Positions 1 to 10,888 of a DNA stretch of 64,000 nucleotides are shown here, one piece after another (within the stretch, counting starts at the first letter, position 1; each line of letters opens with the position of its first letter). The stretch comes from Corylus avellana. Its lineage: Eukaryota; Streptophyta; Magnoliopsida; Fagales; Betulaceae. The position numbers and the translations under genes were made by a program. The DNA lies in NCBI RefSeq assembly GCF_901000735.1, contig NC_081550.1:7983815-8047814 (forward strand), given 5' to 3'. The notes beneath the pieces are model-generated. The model was not told the DNA's origin. It did not search any database and was given only the letters and a program-made list of their open reading frames with translations.

Positions 1-740
1 AAAAATTTTTCTGTAAAATTTATTTGTAAACCTAACATTCTTCATACTGAAATAGGGAGAAGAGTGATTCGTAGGACAAAACTAGGTTCATATCCGGCAA
101 TTGCAAAGCAAACAGCCAAACAATTCTAGCTGCAGCCTTGGTGAGAATAATCACAGAGGTTAACATTTTAAAAGTTTTTTTCTCTATTTTAACTATCTAT
201 TTTTTCAAAGCACTCTTATATGTTTTGAAATATTATTTAAATATTTCTTTATTCTTTCTCCAATAATCATATTTTTTAATATTTGTTCAATTATGTTTTT
301 GAATGTGTCTTATCTTAACAATTATATTTTAGATGTTGGTCTTATTCTAACGTCATATATTTTCTAAAAAATTTCTTTTCCAAACAGTCATAATTTTTTT
401 TGTAAAAAAAAATAAAAAATAAAAAATAAAAAATTATCTTCTCCCAAAGATCATATGCTTTCAATATGAATAAGATTAATTTCTCTCCAATTTTCATTCA
501 CCTCAACCATCGGTTGCCATGTATGTGAAAAAATGAATTAAAAAGGAGAGATAATATTTTTATTATTTGTTATGCTTTTGGGCCTTTGGCGAGTGAATAA
601 TGCTATACAAAGCTGCTGAGTACTATTAATTCGAAAAACAAAATTCATCATTTTGGTGAGACTGTTGGGGAGAATTTTTTGTGTTTTTCAATTATTTGGT
701 TCACCTAAAAAGCTATTTTGGTGAGTCTATTACGAATGCT
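1..740. other. AT-rich intergenic sequence, no gene seen
   Basis: No coding region or RNA gene can be supported here. The sequence is very AT-rich, with poly-A/T runs and scattered phrases such as TTCTAACG and CATATTTT that recur in the neighbouring MITE-like element. It is probably decayed transposon sequence. Confidence 0.5.
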
Positions 741-1303
741 TTGGATATTATTAGCAGCCTCATTAAATTTTACTCATTAAAATAGTTAAAATTACTTTCT
801 TTCTTTCTTTTTTAATTTTAAAACACTCACAGTAGCCTCACCATTTTAATAATTCACTTTCACTATTTTATTAAATTTTTTTTTTTTCAAAGATTACTTT
901 ATTCTTTCTTTAAATTTTTATATTTTGAAAATTTTATTTTCCTAATTATCATATTTTTGAATATTTTCCTTATTCTAACGGTAATATTTTTAAAATTTTG
1001 TATTTTTCTTAACGATCATATTTTATTTAATTTTTGTCTTATCCTAATTATCATATTTTTAAAATTTTGTCTTATCCTAATGGTCACGACGAGACTCAAG
1101 ATTAAGAGATGCATTGGTGGTGAGAAAATGGTGCTCTTCAGAAACGGTGCTAGGCAAAATGGGTGAGAAAGGCAAGGAACAGGCGAGAGGCATGCGTGAG
1201 GAAAGGAAAAGAAAATGAGAGAGGGATTTAGAGCTTTTTCACTAAATTAGCCCAATATAATAGTCAAAAAATGATTTTGGTGAGACTGCTAATAATGCTC
1301 TAA
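741..1303. repeat. MITE-like inverted-repeat element with internal tandem repeats
   Basis: The left end (ATTATTAGCAGCCTCATTAA, about 747-766) is matched in inverted orientation at about 1277-1298 (TTTTGGTGAGACTGCTAATAAT). This suggests short terminal inverted repeats of a non-autonomous DNA element. About 955-1085 holds three or four imperfect tandem units of roughly 30-40 bases built on 'cttatcctaat.atcatatttttaaaatttt'-like text. No target-site duplication could be fixed. The small open frame inside is a by-product of the repeats. Confidence 0.4.
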
Positions 1304-1430
1304 ATTTGTTGGTTAAGCTGATTCTTGTGTTACATTATTTTTAATAAAAAAAATTTAGACCATTACATTGAGATATATGATGAATGATTAAGGGGCTTGG
1401 TCATATACTATCACACCATTACAGTGTGTA

Positions 1431-2182
1431 TAGGGCTGTGCAGATGGGCGGTTAAAAATCGTTTTGCATTCGCTATCTGCCCATCTGCATGGGTTACAAA
1501 TGAATTGTTATCCCCTAATTCCAGCCAGTCAGATACCATATTTGCTATTTGCACATATGCAGATGGATCGCGGGATATGGGTAGGCGAATATTATCTGGT
1601 GAATTGTTTTATTAAACTAAAACAATGTCGTTATAGGGAAAGACAATTGAAGTCAATTTATTATTATTATTATTATTATTTGGTATTGCCCAAAGTTTAT
1701 GAATAGAAGCATTTTCAAATTAGAATTCAATTTATAAAGATTTGTATTATGCAATGTTTACAATTCAATTTGTATTTTTCATATTACAATTTACAAGTTT
1801 ATTTAGTTCATTAATTGGATCAAGCCATCTAAAAAAGCCCATTAAAAAACTTATAATATATATATAAATTAATTTCATGGGTTAAAAAAAAAAAAAAAAA
1901 CCAAAAACACCCAAAAGAAGCCCAAAAAAGAGTTCAAAACGCAAAGTAGATTGACAGTTGCTTAAAAAAACAGCCTACACATGTGCGGTTATCAACGGAT
2001 TTTGTAAAGTGCAAATGTGGTTACTAAAATCCCTTCTTTGCAAAGTGTATATGCGGAATAAAGGTATTATCCGTTCATATAGTACGGTTTACCCCTTAAA
2101 TGTGTATATTTATATTGAGTTAATAAATGATAATTGAAATATAGTATTATTAGCCATATAGTGCATATTAATTACACCCCTA
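1431..2182. repeat. Possible non-autonomous hAT-like element
   Basis: The left end reads TAGGGCTGTGCAGATGG. The right end, reverse-complemented, begins TAGGGGTGTAATTAATATG. These resemble the TAGGGxTGT termini of plant hAT elements. The interior repeats 'gcagatgg', 'gtgcaaatg' and 'tgtatatgcgg' phrases and codes for nothing recognisable. No convincing 8-bp target duplication was found, so the boundaries are tentative. Confidence 0.3.
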
Positions 2183-2639
2183 ATTGATGTGCACATTAAA
2201 CTAGTAAACGATTTTTTAAAAATTGGAATTAGGGATGCTCAGTAGGCCAGTTATAATTGGTCGCCCGCTAGGCTCTACTAACCCTAAAGGTAAAGGACAA
2301 TTTTTGTTTTTTTTTGTTTTTTTGTCCCTTGCTCATTGAAGTTGGATCTTTTTTTATCCAAAAACCACCCAAAACAGGCAAATACCGAGTTAATCCATAA
2401 AGGTTATGGACAAATTTTATTTTACTTTTTTCATAACTCATGCAGGTTGGATTTTTTCTTTACAAAAAACCACCCAAATCGGGCAAATAACAAGTTAAGG
2501 GTATACGGTTGCGGATATTACCTGCTAGCTTGCACATTTAATATTATGTTATTACCTAAATTTTATATATATGAAGACATTATCTTTCTCTCAAGGGGGA
2601 TGGGACTAAAGCCCACACAATCATGAGCTATATATGTCA
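2183..2639. other. Non-coding stretch, nothing supported
   Basis: This stretch lies between a putative hAT-like element and a LINE fragment. It contains two related phrases ('tccaaaaaccacccaaaacaggcaaata' at about 2358 and a similar one at about 2465), pointing to an old local duplication of about 105 bases. No coding evidence beyond short chance frames. Confidence 0.4.
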
Positions 2640-3650
2640 TATGAAGATATCCAACATAGAAATCGGAGATTTTGAGAAGCATGTTCAATGGAAAGAACTA
2701 ATCAAAAGTGGTCTAAGAAATGCCCTGTTTCTGATGCTCATAGTAATATTGAAGCAAAGCTTTCTTCTGTTATTTGTAATGGGGATTGGCTTTGGAGACC
2801 AACTAGGTCTGAAGCTCTTGTTGGGATACAAGCTAGACTTCCTGAAGTTGGATTGGGGATTTGTGACAAACCAGTTTGGATTGCTTCTAAAAAGGGTTTT
2901 ATGTCAGCTCAGATACTTGGGATGTTCATAGAGAGAAGAGGGAGAAGTCTCTTCGCTGGAAGATGGTCTGGTTTTGTCTTGCCATTCCTAAGCAAGCTTT
3001 TATCATGTGGCTTGCTATGAAGGATAGACTTCTTACAGGGGAAAAATTACTTAAATGGGGCTATAAGGGTGAGGTGCAATGTAGTTTCTGCCATAGCTAG
3101 TTGGAGACTCGGGATCATCTCTTTTTTTAATGCAGTTTTAGTTCCAGAATCTGGAACTTCTGCATGCTTCGATGTAGAGTTGAGCAGCATCCTATGATCT
3201 GGGATGATCTTATGCATCTAGGTTGTAATAATTGGGGGGATAAATCTCTTCATTGTTTGTTATGTTGTCTGGTTCTTGGGTCTGCTGTGTACAATCATTG
3301 GCGTACCAAAAATGAGCTTTAGACGTGATGGTACTCCAAGCACTGAAGAGCAAACTCTGAAAAAGATCTTGTGGGAAGTAAGAACTAGAATGGCTGGGAA
3401 ATGAGGGTTTCCAAGAACTAGAGAAAATCTTGCTTTGTGCTCTTTGTGGAATTTGCATACTGATATGCTTGTAAATGATGGCATGTAGGCTGTTTTTTAT
3501 TGTTTTGGTTGTTTTTCCTCAGTTTGTTGATTGAAGAGGTTGTTTTTACTTTGTTTTGGCTAGTTTTCAGCCTTTGTAAGGGATTGTTTTGAGGTGTTGC
3601 TCTATTTTTGAGCTTTGCTTTTAATGAAATTTCTCATTCATCGAAAATAA
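2640..3650 (+). pseudogene. LINE (L1-type) retrotransposon 3' fragment, zf-RVT region
   Basis: Conceptual translation in broken frames gives the C-terminal part of a plant LINE polyprotein. The reverse-transcriptase zinc-binding (zf-RVT) segment contains 'IPKQAFIMWLAMKDRLLTG' and a Cys pair (CSFC) at about 2985-3100. It is followed by 'NWGDKSLHCLLC', 'SAVYNHWRTKNEL' and 'ILWEVRTRMAGK', the usual end of these ORF2 proteins. Frameshifts and in-frame stops (for example after the CSFCHS and RMAGK segments) show it is dead. The endonuclease and most of the reverse transcriptase are absent, as expected of a 5'-truncated insertion. A T-rich 3' UTR runs to about 3,650, ending 'tcattcatcgaaaataaaaa'. 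Confidence 0.75.
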
Positions 3651-3969
3651 AAACTTCATGTAATACCATTCGAACGGTTACTTAGGTGCTGTGCCACGTG
3701 GGGCACAAAAGAAAATATATTGTTATAACGGTTACGAAACCCTACGAGTTCTAATGATATAAAGTAACAGTAAGAACGGTAGATTTTTTTCCACGCCCCG
3801 TGTGACTCTCCACCTAACTGTTCGAATAGTTACTTTATTTTTCATTTTTATTTTTATTTTATTTTTATTATATTTTTTTGTCTAAACAATGGGGTTTCCT
3901 TTGACACCACATGGCAGACAAAAAAATAAAGATAAAAATTTGGTATATATAGCATTATTTGATAGCACA
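3651..3969. other. Non-coding stretch, nothing supported
   Basis: AT-rich sequence with two similar phrases around 'cgaacggttactta' and 'cgaatagttacttta' near 3,670 and 3,822, in direct orientation, about 150 bases apart. No gene or RNA signal is visible. Confidence 0.4.
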
Positions 3970-4435
3970 AAAGTGTTTTGAAAAACTTTACTTTATACCC
4001 CTGAACTACCGCGCGTTTTGAGAAGATCCTCAAAATTTAAAAACTCTTAATTTACACCCATTAACTTTCAATTTCAATCAATTTACCTCCATTCATTAGT
4101 TTTAGCCGTTAACTTCTAACAGAAATGCCTAAAAAGAATATATTACCTTTTGATCTTCGTTTATTTTATTTTTAAATTTTTATAGGTTTATTTAAAGCCG
4201 TTAACTTTATTCTTTTTTTAAAAAATAAAAATAAAATAAAAAAAATTTGAAATTAATTGTAAATTTAGAATTTTATAAAAAAGTCAAGGGTATAAACATC
4301 ATTTTATCACTTTTAACGTTTAAAATCTGACAGAAGAGATAAATTGATTGAGATTAAAAGTTAAGGGGTATAAATTAAGAGTTTTCTCAAAACTCGCAAT
4401 AATTCAAAAATTAAAAGTTAACTTTCCCAAATGTA
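3970..4435. repeat. Foldback MITE
   Basis: The first about 120 bases ('actttataccc', 'cgcgttttgagaag', 'actcttaatttacaccc', 'caatcaattta') reappear in reverse complement in the last about 110 bases ('taaattgattgag', 'ggtataaattaagagttt', 'ctcaaaactcgc', 'gttaactttccc'). The element would fold into a long imperfect hairpin with an A/T-rich loop. It has no coding capacity. The same 'financial-statement' style of phrase recurs in the MITEs at 25.5 and 26.1 kb, so they may be related families. Confidence 0.55.
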
Positions 4436-5055
4436 TTTTGTTAAGATTTTGAAACAACTGGGAAAGAGGATCAAACCCTGGGATTTTGACGACCGAATCG
4501 ATGAGGTTGGTAGTTAGAATCTGTCACAATTATAGCATAACTGAACAACCATGGAAAAAAAAAAATAAAAAAAAATGAACTGAACCGAACCAATGGTGGG
4601 TCAATTAATTTCGGTACAACTAATCAGTTGGGCTGGGCCTAAGGAATCATATTGTTTTCCGACCCGCGGCTAGGTTTCCCACAAGCTCCTCAGCAATCGG
4701 CCAAGTCCAGTCAGGATCAGCAAAAGGTTTTGGAGTAAAGAACCAGGCCCTGGCCTAATACTTGCGTAAGGAAGCATATAGGCGTCGGACAGAAATGTGG
4801 TTATGTTTTGGAGGAGGCATTGTCGGTTTGGGTTTATGATTTTAAAATATTATTTTTTAAAAATATAGTTAAACGTTTGATAAAATTATAGTTTGACATT
4901 TAAAATTGTAATTTAGTTTTTAAAATTGTGCCTTCTCAAAAATGCACATCATTATTTGCGATTTAAAAACTCAAATTTTTTAATTTTTAAAAAACGTAAT
5001 TTCAAACAATCTATTTTTTGCGATTTGGTTTAAATTGCAATGTCAAAGGCACTCT

Positions 5056-5330
5056 TTTTTTTTTTTTTTTTTTGAGAAAATACTACTTTCATTCATAAAG
5101 AATATAAAAACAGAACTAGAGCCCAAAGGCTCTAAATTGAAAGAGCAAAAAGCACGCTCTAGATTAACAATATCAAAAATACAAGTTGGGGCCTCTTCCA
5201 TCCAAATTTGATCATTTACTTCTTGTGACGCTGCCTGTGCCAATATGTCAAACGCACTCTTAGTGAAGGAGAGGAATCGAATTCTAATAATTTTTTGTTC
5301 CAATTGTGAGTAATTTGGACAATTGATAAA
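5056..5330 (-). repeat. Probable non-LTR retroelement 3' tail
   Basis: A long T run (about 5,056-5,074) is followed by TTGAGAAAATACTACTTTCA and 'ttcattcataaagaatataaaaacagaac'. On the minus strand this reads as a retroelement 3' UTR ending in poly(A). The 86-residue open frame over it ends in the poly-lysine of the A tail and matches no protein family I recognise. Confidence 0.35.
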
Positions 5331-6226
5331 AATTTACGGGACAATTTTTATAGAATTCACATGTCTGAGAAATGCTCTATAGCATTACTCTTGTTTTACT
5401 ACTATTTTACTCTGCTGACATAGAATTTCCAATCAATCCTTAAATTAATATAAATTAAAAAAAAAATGTCTAATAACAAATTGACAATGCCACCTTAGGA
5501 TATGAGAATGGGAGTATACTATTTAGACTTTCTCTACCTATCCAGCAAGGAAGTGGGTTGTCAAAATTATATTATCAGAGCTAATTTTATTATTGGATTT
5601 AGATGATTGATAATTTTCATTTTCATAGTCACCTACTTTTATTGCTTTTGAAAACGCTTTTGAAAATGATTACCTTCCATAAGCTCCCTAATGTGGAGAT
5701 CGACGATGTGTGAAGGGCGCGAATGTTATTTGAATTATCTAGAAAATGCTCTGTTGTGACTTTAATGGGGGAATTCTATGCTTTCAGCCTTACTCATTGA
5801 CTGTGATATACTTGAATTGATTGAATTGTACGTGGGTTTTCTTTAATTGTTGCTAGTGTCAGTTGAATTATCTTGAACATGCTCTGTTGTGTGCGGAGGA
5901 CTTCGATGTGATTAACTTTGAAGAAGACCTTCACCACTCTTGGATCTGAATTCAAAACTGTATTCAAATGTAATATCAAGTTTTTGGTTATTTACGTGAT
6001 ATTATAGGTGGACAGAACACGAATTAGACATGGAATTCTAAAAGGTTGTTTGAAAATGAAGAATTAAGAATAGGATTTAGAAGCAATTCGAGTTTAACTT
6101 CTATTTTAAGATTTTTTCTGATCATGAGTACAAATAACTAGCTTACTTTTCACCTTCTTATTCTTTTCCTTTCTCACTTGGAACCAAATTCTTTCTTTTC
6201 CTTTCTCCCTTTTGTTCTCATTCCAG
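5331..6226. other. Non-coding stretch upstream of kinase fragment
   Basis: No gene supported. The last about 100 bases are pyrimidine-rich and end in TTCTCATTCCAG, so they look like the tail of an intron belonging to the kinase fragment that follows. Confidence 0.4.
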
Positions 6227-7365
6227 GCCCAATATTGTTTGTGAGGCACTTGTCATACAAAGATATAAAGAAGGCGACAGATGGTTTTCATAGAATCATT
6301 TATTGCAATTCTCATGGAACTGCTTATAAGGCCAGATTCCAAGACGGTGGGGTTGCTTTGGTAAAAGAAGTTACAGCTTTTAGTCAAGAATTAGATGTCT
6401 TCTACAGAGAGGTGCAACTCCTGGGCCGCTTGCACCACCGCCACCTTCTTCCACTCAGAGGGTTTTCCACCGGAAATAAGAGGTTTGATGCCTAGCCTTT
6501 TCTTTTTCTTTTTTTCCAATAGTTTGTATAAGGCTTTCTCCCCCTTTAAAAGTGAGAAGTATAACTTGTATACAAAGGCCAGTGGTGAGTTTAGAGCTTG
6601 GGTAGATCAATTAAAGGAGGTTTGAGGTATTACTCCCTCCATTCCATTAGCTCATTGGGCCTCCTGTGCACCAAACAAAAGAAAATAAAAAAAAGGTTAT
6701 ACCCTCTCCAGAAAAGAAACAAAGGCAAGTGACACATTTTTGGGAAATCCTAATAATACATGTGCCTGGATACCTAACCCTTGACTCATCAGTTCCTGAT
6801 TTGCTCTTAAACTGGATCTGGAGATATTATATCTTTTTTTCATTAAAAATGGGGTTACTTGTTTGTATAAGGCGTTGTATCACATTCAATAAAATGGTAA
6901 AATTACTTTGTAAGTCACATACATCCATGCCAGTGCCATCACCAAGATTTTCCTCTATGGATTAACTACAAAATGTCTTTGTTACTGATAATGTATGTTA
7001 GTCTGTATTGTTCTTTTGTGAAACTCTCATGATATATACGCACTCACATTATAAGTATAAACACGGTATAATGACTATGTAAATTTGAATTGTTGTGTTT
7101 AATTACCATCAAGAGTATGCATAGATTTGAATATGCATTGTTAATTTTCTTTACCTTTTACAGATTTGATGTTTTAACTTGTAGTTTTCGCTCTTTGCAG
7201 GTTGCTCATTTTTGATAACATAGAAAATGGAAGCTTGAAGGAGCATCTTAGCGGTAACTTTTGGAGCAAAATTTGTTTGTTTTTGTAAAATCTGATTCTG
7301 TATTTAATTATCGGCTCCTGGCAGATCCTCTTAAGACTCCCTTAAATTGGAGGACAAGTAGGTGA
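6227..7365 (+). pseudogene. Receptor-like kinase N-lobe fragment (At1g49730-like), truncated
   Basis: Three exon-like blocks have intact splice signals: 6227-6482 (after TTCCAG, before GTTTGA), 7201-7253 (after TTTGCAG, before GTAACT) and 7325-7365 (after GGCAG). They keep one reading frame and encode a protein-kinase N-lobe: 'LSYKDIKKATDGF', a glycine-loop region reading NSHGTAYKA, 'VALVKEV' with the candidate ATP lysine, 'FYREVQLLGRLHHRHLLPL', 'LLIFDNIENGSLKEHL' and 'DPLKTPLNW'. This matches the plant receptor-like kinase group around At1g49730. The canonical GxGxxG loop is degenerate, as I recall for a divergent subgroup. The frame stops (TGA, 7363-7365) just after the NWRT segment, where the GATCGATC repeat begins. 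No HRD, DFG or extracellular domain is present, so it cannot be an active kinase. Confidence 0.8.
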
Positions 7366-7890
7366 ATGTAGGTTCGATCGATCATAGTACATTAGTCCGA
7401 TCGATTGTAATAAGATTGAATTATCGATCAAACTTGAAATGATTGAAGGTTTTCAATCATTTTTTATTTTTTATTTTTATATTAGTTATTGGTGAATTTT
7501 TTATTTTTATTTTTCTATTTTCTATTCTTACTTTATAGAAAAAATAAATATTTATTTATTTATTTCTTTTAAATAAAACAAATTTTCCTACTAAATTAAA
7601 ATGCTTAGAAAAATTAATTTTTTTATATTATTATTGAAGTTTTCTATTTCTTATTCTTATTTAAATGTTTGATTGATCGTGATATGATCAAATGTTCGAT
7701 CGAACATTCTATCGATCCTAAAAAATTAATTCGATTGATCGTAATAGGATCCGATCGATCCTAATGAATTAGTTCAATTGACTGTGATATAATTAAATGA
7801 TCGATCGAGCATTCGATCGATCCTAATAAATTAGTTTAATTGATCTTGATAGGATCAAATGTTTGATCGATCCTAGTGAATTAGTCTGAT
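7366..7890. repeat. Degenerate GATCGATC-rich minisatellite
   Basis: More than a dozen copies of GATCGATC or one-mismatch forms lie in two blocks (7,370-7,435 and 7,670-7,890) around an A/T-rich core. In the right block the motif recurs in units of about 45-65 bases of the type 'attgatcgtgatagg', 'atcaaatgttcgat', 'cgatcgatcctaat', 'gaattagttc'. The block directly truncates the kinase fragment. It is non-coding. Confidence 0.7.
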
Positions 7891-7989
7891 TGAGTTCATT
7901 AGCTGCGACCATTGAGTGAAATAATTAGGGGGGAGAGGAAAAAAAATTGGCGCCGAGTGTAATTGGGCACGATAGACAGAAAATTGGGA

Positions 7990-8219
7990 ATAAAAAAAAA
8001 AAGCTTTTCTTTTCTCTCTTCAACTTCTCTCTTTCTCTGTCACACTCCTTTTCTCCTCTCACATTCTCCTCTGATCTCCTCTGCAATTCACGCTTGCGTT
8101 GGGTCTCTTCGACTTCTTCTTCTCTCACGTTCTTCCTCTGATCTCCTCTGCAATTCATGCATGCCATTGCCATCGATTGACACAGCCAGCACCGCTGATC
8201 GCCTCCATCGAACCCGCAG
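7990..8219 (+). promoter_or_regulatory. CT-rich 5'-UTR-like exon with splice donor
   Basis: A pyrimidine-rich stretch (TTCTCTCTTCAACTTCTCTC and similar) contains a duplicated phrase 'ctgatctcctctgcaattca' at about 8,074 and 8,139. It ends at CCCGCAG|GTGTGTTC, a good donor site. This layout is typical of a plant 5' leader exon followed by a first intron. It precedes the IQM exons on the same strand and could supply the start of a chimeric transcript. No transcript evidence is available. Confidence 0.35.
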
Positions 8220-8650
8220 GTGTGTTCTTAAATCCATCTCCTGATTTCCTGATTTCTGTTTTCCTTCACCCAGATTTAAAGTCGAATAATTAATTCTTGA
8301 AAATCATACGCTGGAGAAGCTTCTGTTTTTGTCTTTGCACTGTGGTGGGTGGATCTGAGTGTTGGGTAGTGTGAAATGTGAGTCTTTGGGCTCCTGATTT
8401 TGGATTTTACGTGAATCGCGGAAGTGGGTGTGGTCATTCTTGAGATTTTTGAATTATCCTTGGTTTTTAGTATGTGTTTGAATTATCCTGAAGAAACATT
8501 TCTTTTAAGCATTGGATTGAAGCTGTAATTACCTTCTTACTTTTAACTTGATGAAATAAGCAATTTTTACTGATAAGTTTTAATTTTTTTGTTAAAGTTT
8601 TACTAATATTTATTTGTATTTGTTTTTGTTAATGCTATTGAATCGGTTAG

Positions 8651-9140
8651 ATTGATCCCCGGCATCGATATGGGCATAGCTTGCATGTATACTACGAAGA
8701 GTGGTGCAAAGCGGATGCTGGTCAGCCATTTTTCTACTGGTAAGCAAAGATTTAGCTCCAAAAAAAAAATGATTTCCTCCAGAAAAAAAGTTATTGTTCT
8801 TAGTTCATGGTATTGGCTCTATTTAAATTTTCTCAAGAATATTTGTAATGTGATGATAATACTCTTGTTTCAATAAAATTGTTTGAGAAAAGAATGATGG
8901 GGAAAACGAATAGAAGAGAAAGTATATCAATGGGTAATTAATTTTTGCTTCTTTGACTTGTTAATATAGTTTCCCTATTGCAAGAAGTGTGCCTTATGCT
9001 AGGCATAAAGGCAATTTGTTGTGCAGAGTTTTATTGTTATGACTTTCTGCAGGTTGGATGTAGAGGAAGGCAAATACCTCGATCTCCAACACTGCCCAAG
9101 ACCAAAGCTGCGACAACAAAGCATCAAGTATCTTGGACCT
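8651..9140 (+). pseudogene. IQM-family (IQ-motif calmodulin-binding-type) gene fragment, two exons
   Basis: Exon A (8651-8739) follows GGTTAG and ends CTACTG|GTAAGC. Its frame gives '[18 protein letters not shown]' then 'QPFFYW'. Exon B (9053-9140) follows TTTCTGCAG and ends GGACCT|GTATGT. It gives '[19 protein letters not shown]' and 'QQSIKYLGP'. The Trp codon is split TG|G across the intron, so the two exons join cleanly. These are the hallmark central motifs of plant IQM proteins ([30 protein letters not shown]). The N-terminal IQ region and the C-terminal half are absent; the following exons belong to other genes. This is a captured fragment, not a gene. The frame with an ATG at 8,652 is out of phase with the conserved motifs. 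Confidence 0.8.
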
Positions 9141-9459
9141 GTATGTATTTGAATGAATAAGATTCAAGTCAATTATCAACTGAAACTAAGTGTTGACTGC
9201 ATTGCAATTTGATGCACAATATATTAGTTAACATATTTCTTGTCAGTTTTGTTTATTTTTTCCATTTAGTTTAAAGGGTTGGTTGCTTTAACATGGCATC
9301 TATATTTAAATCTCACATTTCCTATTGGATTTTCACTTATTATGCGATGCTTTTGTTTTTTATTGTATTCTTGTATGTTTTTTCATGAGCCACTGTTGGA
9401 TTTTAAAGTCTTACTTTACTTCCACGTTAATGATTTTATGTCCCTTGTATGCTTTACAG

Positions 9460-9569
9460 GGTGAACCTTCTTCTTCTTCTTATAAGCTTGCTGTTTCTTT
9501 CATCCAAAATTGTGCAGAAAAGCTTGAGTCCTATGCTTGTGGGTTTCAAGCCCATAAACGTGTGGGTAG
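9460..9569 (+). pseudogene. Isolated exon, possibly PDS5-like
   Basis: An exon-like block after GCTTTACAG and before AG|GTAAAA encodes 'GEPSSSSYKLAVSFIQNCA' followed by 'EKLESYACGF'. The pattern S-YKLA-x3-I-x2-CA-x-KLE resembles a segment of plant PDS5 cohesin-associated proteins, from memory only. Nothing else of such a gene is present nearby. If it is not PDS5 it is an unidentified exon fragment. Confidence 0.35.
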
Positions 9570-10232
9570 GTAAAAATTGGAAAGCATGTTATATGTTTGT
9601 GCTTAATTGAAATACTTGTTCGTGTGATTTGATAATTTTTATGCCAGAGAGGTTGGAAAATAGAAACTACTAGTGGTTTGATATTTGCTATACCTAACAA
9701 GAAATATTAGTATTTGGCAGTGAACTATTGACTAGAAAGTTAGAAGCCTAATTAGATAATAGAATGGCCAATTCGAGATAAATATTTGAAATGAAATGTC
9801 ATACTTTTATGCCTTTGTTTTCCTGATGACCAAGATTTTTCTTTTTCTTTTGAGGAGATTCATCTAAAACTGAATCGCCCCATATGCAATACTTTCTCAA
9901 TCCAATGGTCTGATTCAAACCAAATAAAGAGAACAAGATTAGTGGAGCCAGAAACCAATTTCATTCATGCTGTCATACACATAGGATTCATCCTCATATG
10001 CTTTATTTGATCTCATTCTTTTTTAGTAATTATTTGCCAGAGGACCGTACTCAGCTAGAAGTAAGGTTGGTTCAGCCAATGTTGCCTTAGCCTTTGGTTT
10101 GCCTTAATTATTCTAAATAATTTGACAGAAATTCTGTATCATGAGACAAGGACATAAAACTTTAGGCCATGTTTGTTTTTTTGCATTTTTGTTTTATGTT
10201 CTCAAGACATAAAACTTTTTCTCTGTTTTCAG

Positions 10233-10287
10233 TTTGTTGATGACGACAACAAGTGCTACTTGGAGATCAATTACACATTTGATATCC
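10233..10287 (+). pseudogene. Isolated exon-like block, unidentified
   Basis: A 55-base block lies after CTGTTTTCAG and before the strong donor GTAAGG. It reads 'FVDDDNKCYLEINYTFDI' in its only fully open, protein-like frame. I do not recognise the family. It is listed because both splice signals look good and it lies among other captured exons on the same strand. Confidence 0.3.
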
Positions 10288-10755
10288 GTAAGGATTGGTA
10301 GTTGGTTAGACTGGGAAGTCTCCCTTCAGTGTTTCTGTTTTTGTTACCTGTTAATTGTTTTATAAGCATAAATCTGCTTTAGTGTTGACATGTCTCATTT
10401 CTAGTATCGTATCTATTTTCAATCCTTTCCGAGATCAGCACCTAAACAATGAAGAGGGGATTTTTATAAGCATACAATTTGATTTGTTTGTTTTCTTTTT
10501 TCTTCTTTCTTCTTTCTTCTTATGCGTAACAATGTGTTGTTCATATAAGTTGAATTGTTTGTTTGTTGTTTTTAGCAAATAGTGGTTGGTTTATTGCTTT
10601 TCCACTGTTTTGTTTCCAACTCTTGGTGTGCTTGACGTTTAATGCATCAACAAGATCAATATTTTCTTTGCCTTGTATTATAGTGATAGCAAATTCATAA
10701 ATGTTCTTAATCATTTTTTACCTTGGCATTCACTTATGGTTTTTCTATTTGCAGC

Positions 10756-10888
10756 AAAATATGATGTTTCGATATCAACGGCATGTGCTGGACTTGATTA
10801 TATTGTAGTGGAAACAACCAGTGTAGCCCAAAGATGTGTTGAGCTACTCTGGAGGGAGAATCTTGGTGTTGCAACTTTCATGATATTG
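10756..10888 (+). pseudogene. SMC4 (condensin) hinge-region exon fragment
   Basis: The block follows CTATTTGCAG and ends ATATTG|GTAACT. It encodes 'KYDVSISTACAGLDYIVVE', 'TTSVAQRCVELLWRENLG' and 'VATFMIL', the strongly conserved start of the SMC hinge in plant SMC4, a condensin subunit in chromosome compaction. Neither the ATPase heads nor the coiled coils are in the window. One internal exon cannot make a functional SMC, so this is a captured or relic fragment. The sequence just downstream (10,990-11,130) has an open frame starting 'DPRTTEKYQNLMTGFFGAL' that I cannot assign. Confidence 0.75.

Noticed and set aside
7925..8244. Overlapping frames rich in Arg/Glu or Ser/Leu on both strands
   Set aside because: They are translations of a CT-rich leader-like tract; composition explains them entirely.
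8652..8876. ATG-started frame beginning at the IQM exon
   Set aside because: It reads in a different frame from the conserved IQM motifs and runs past the splice donor into intron sequence.
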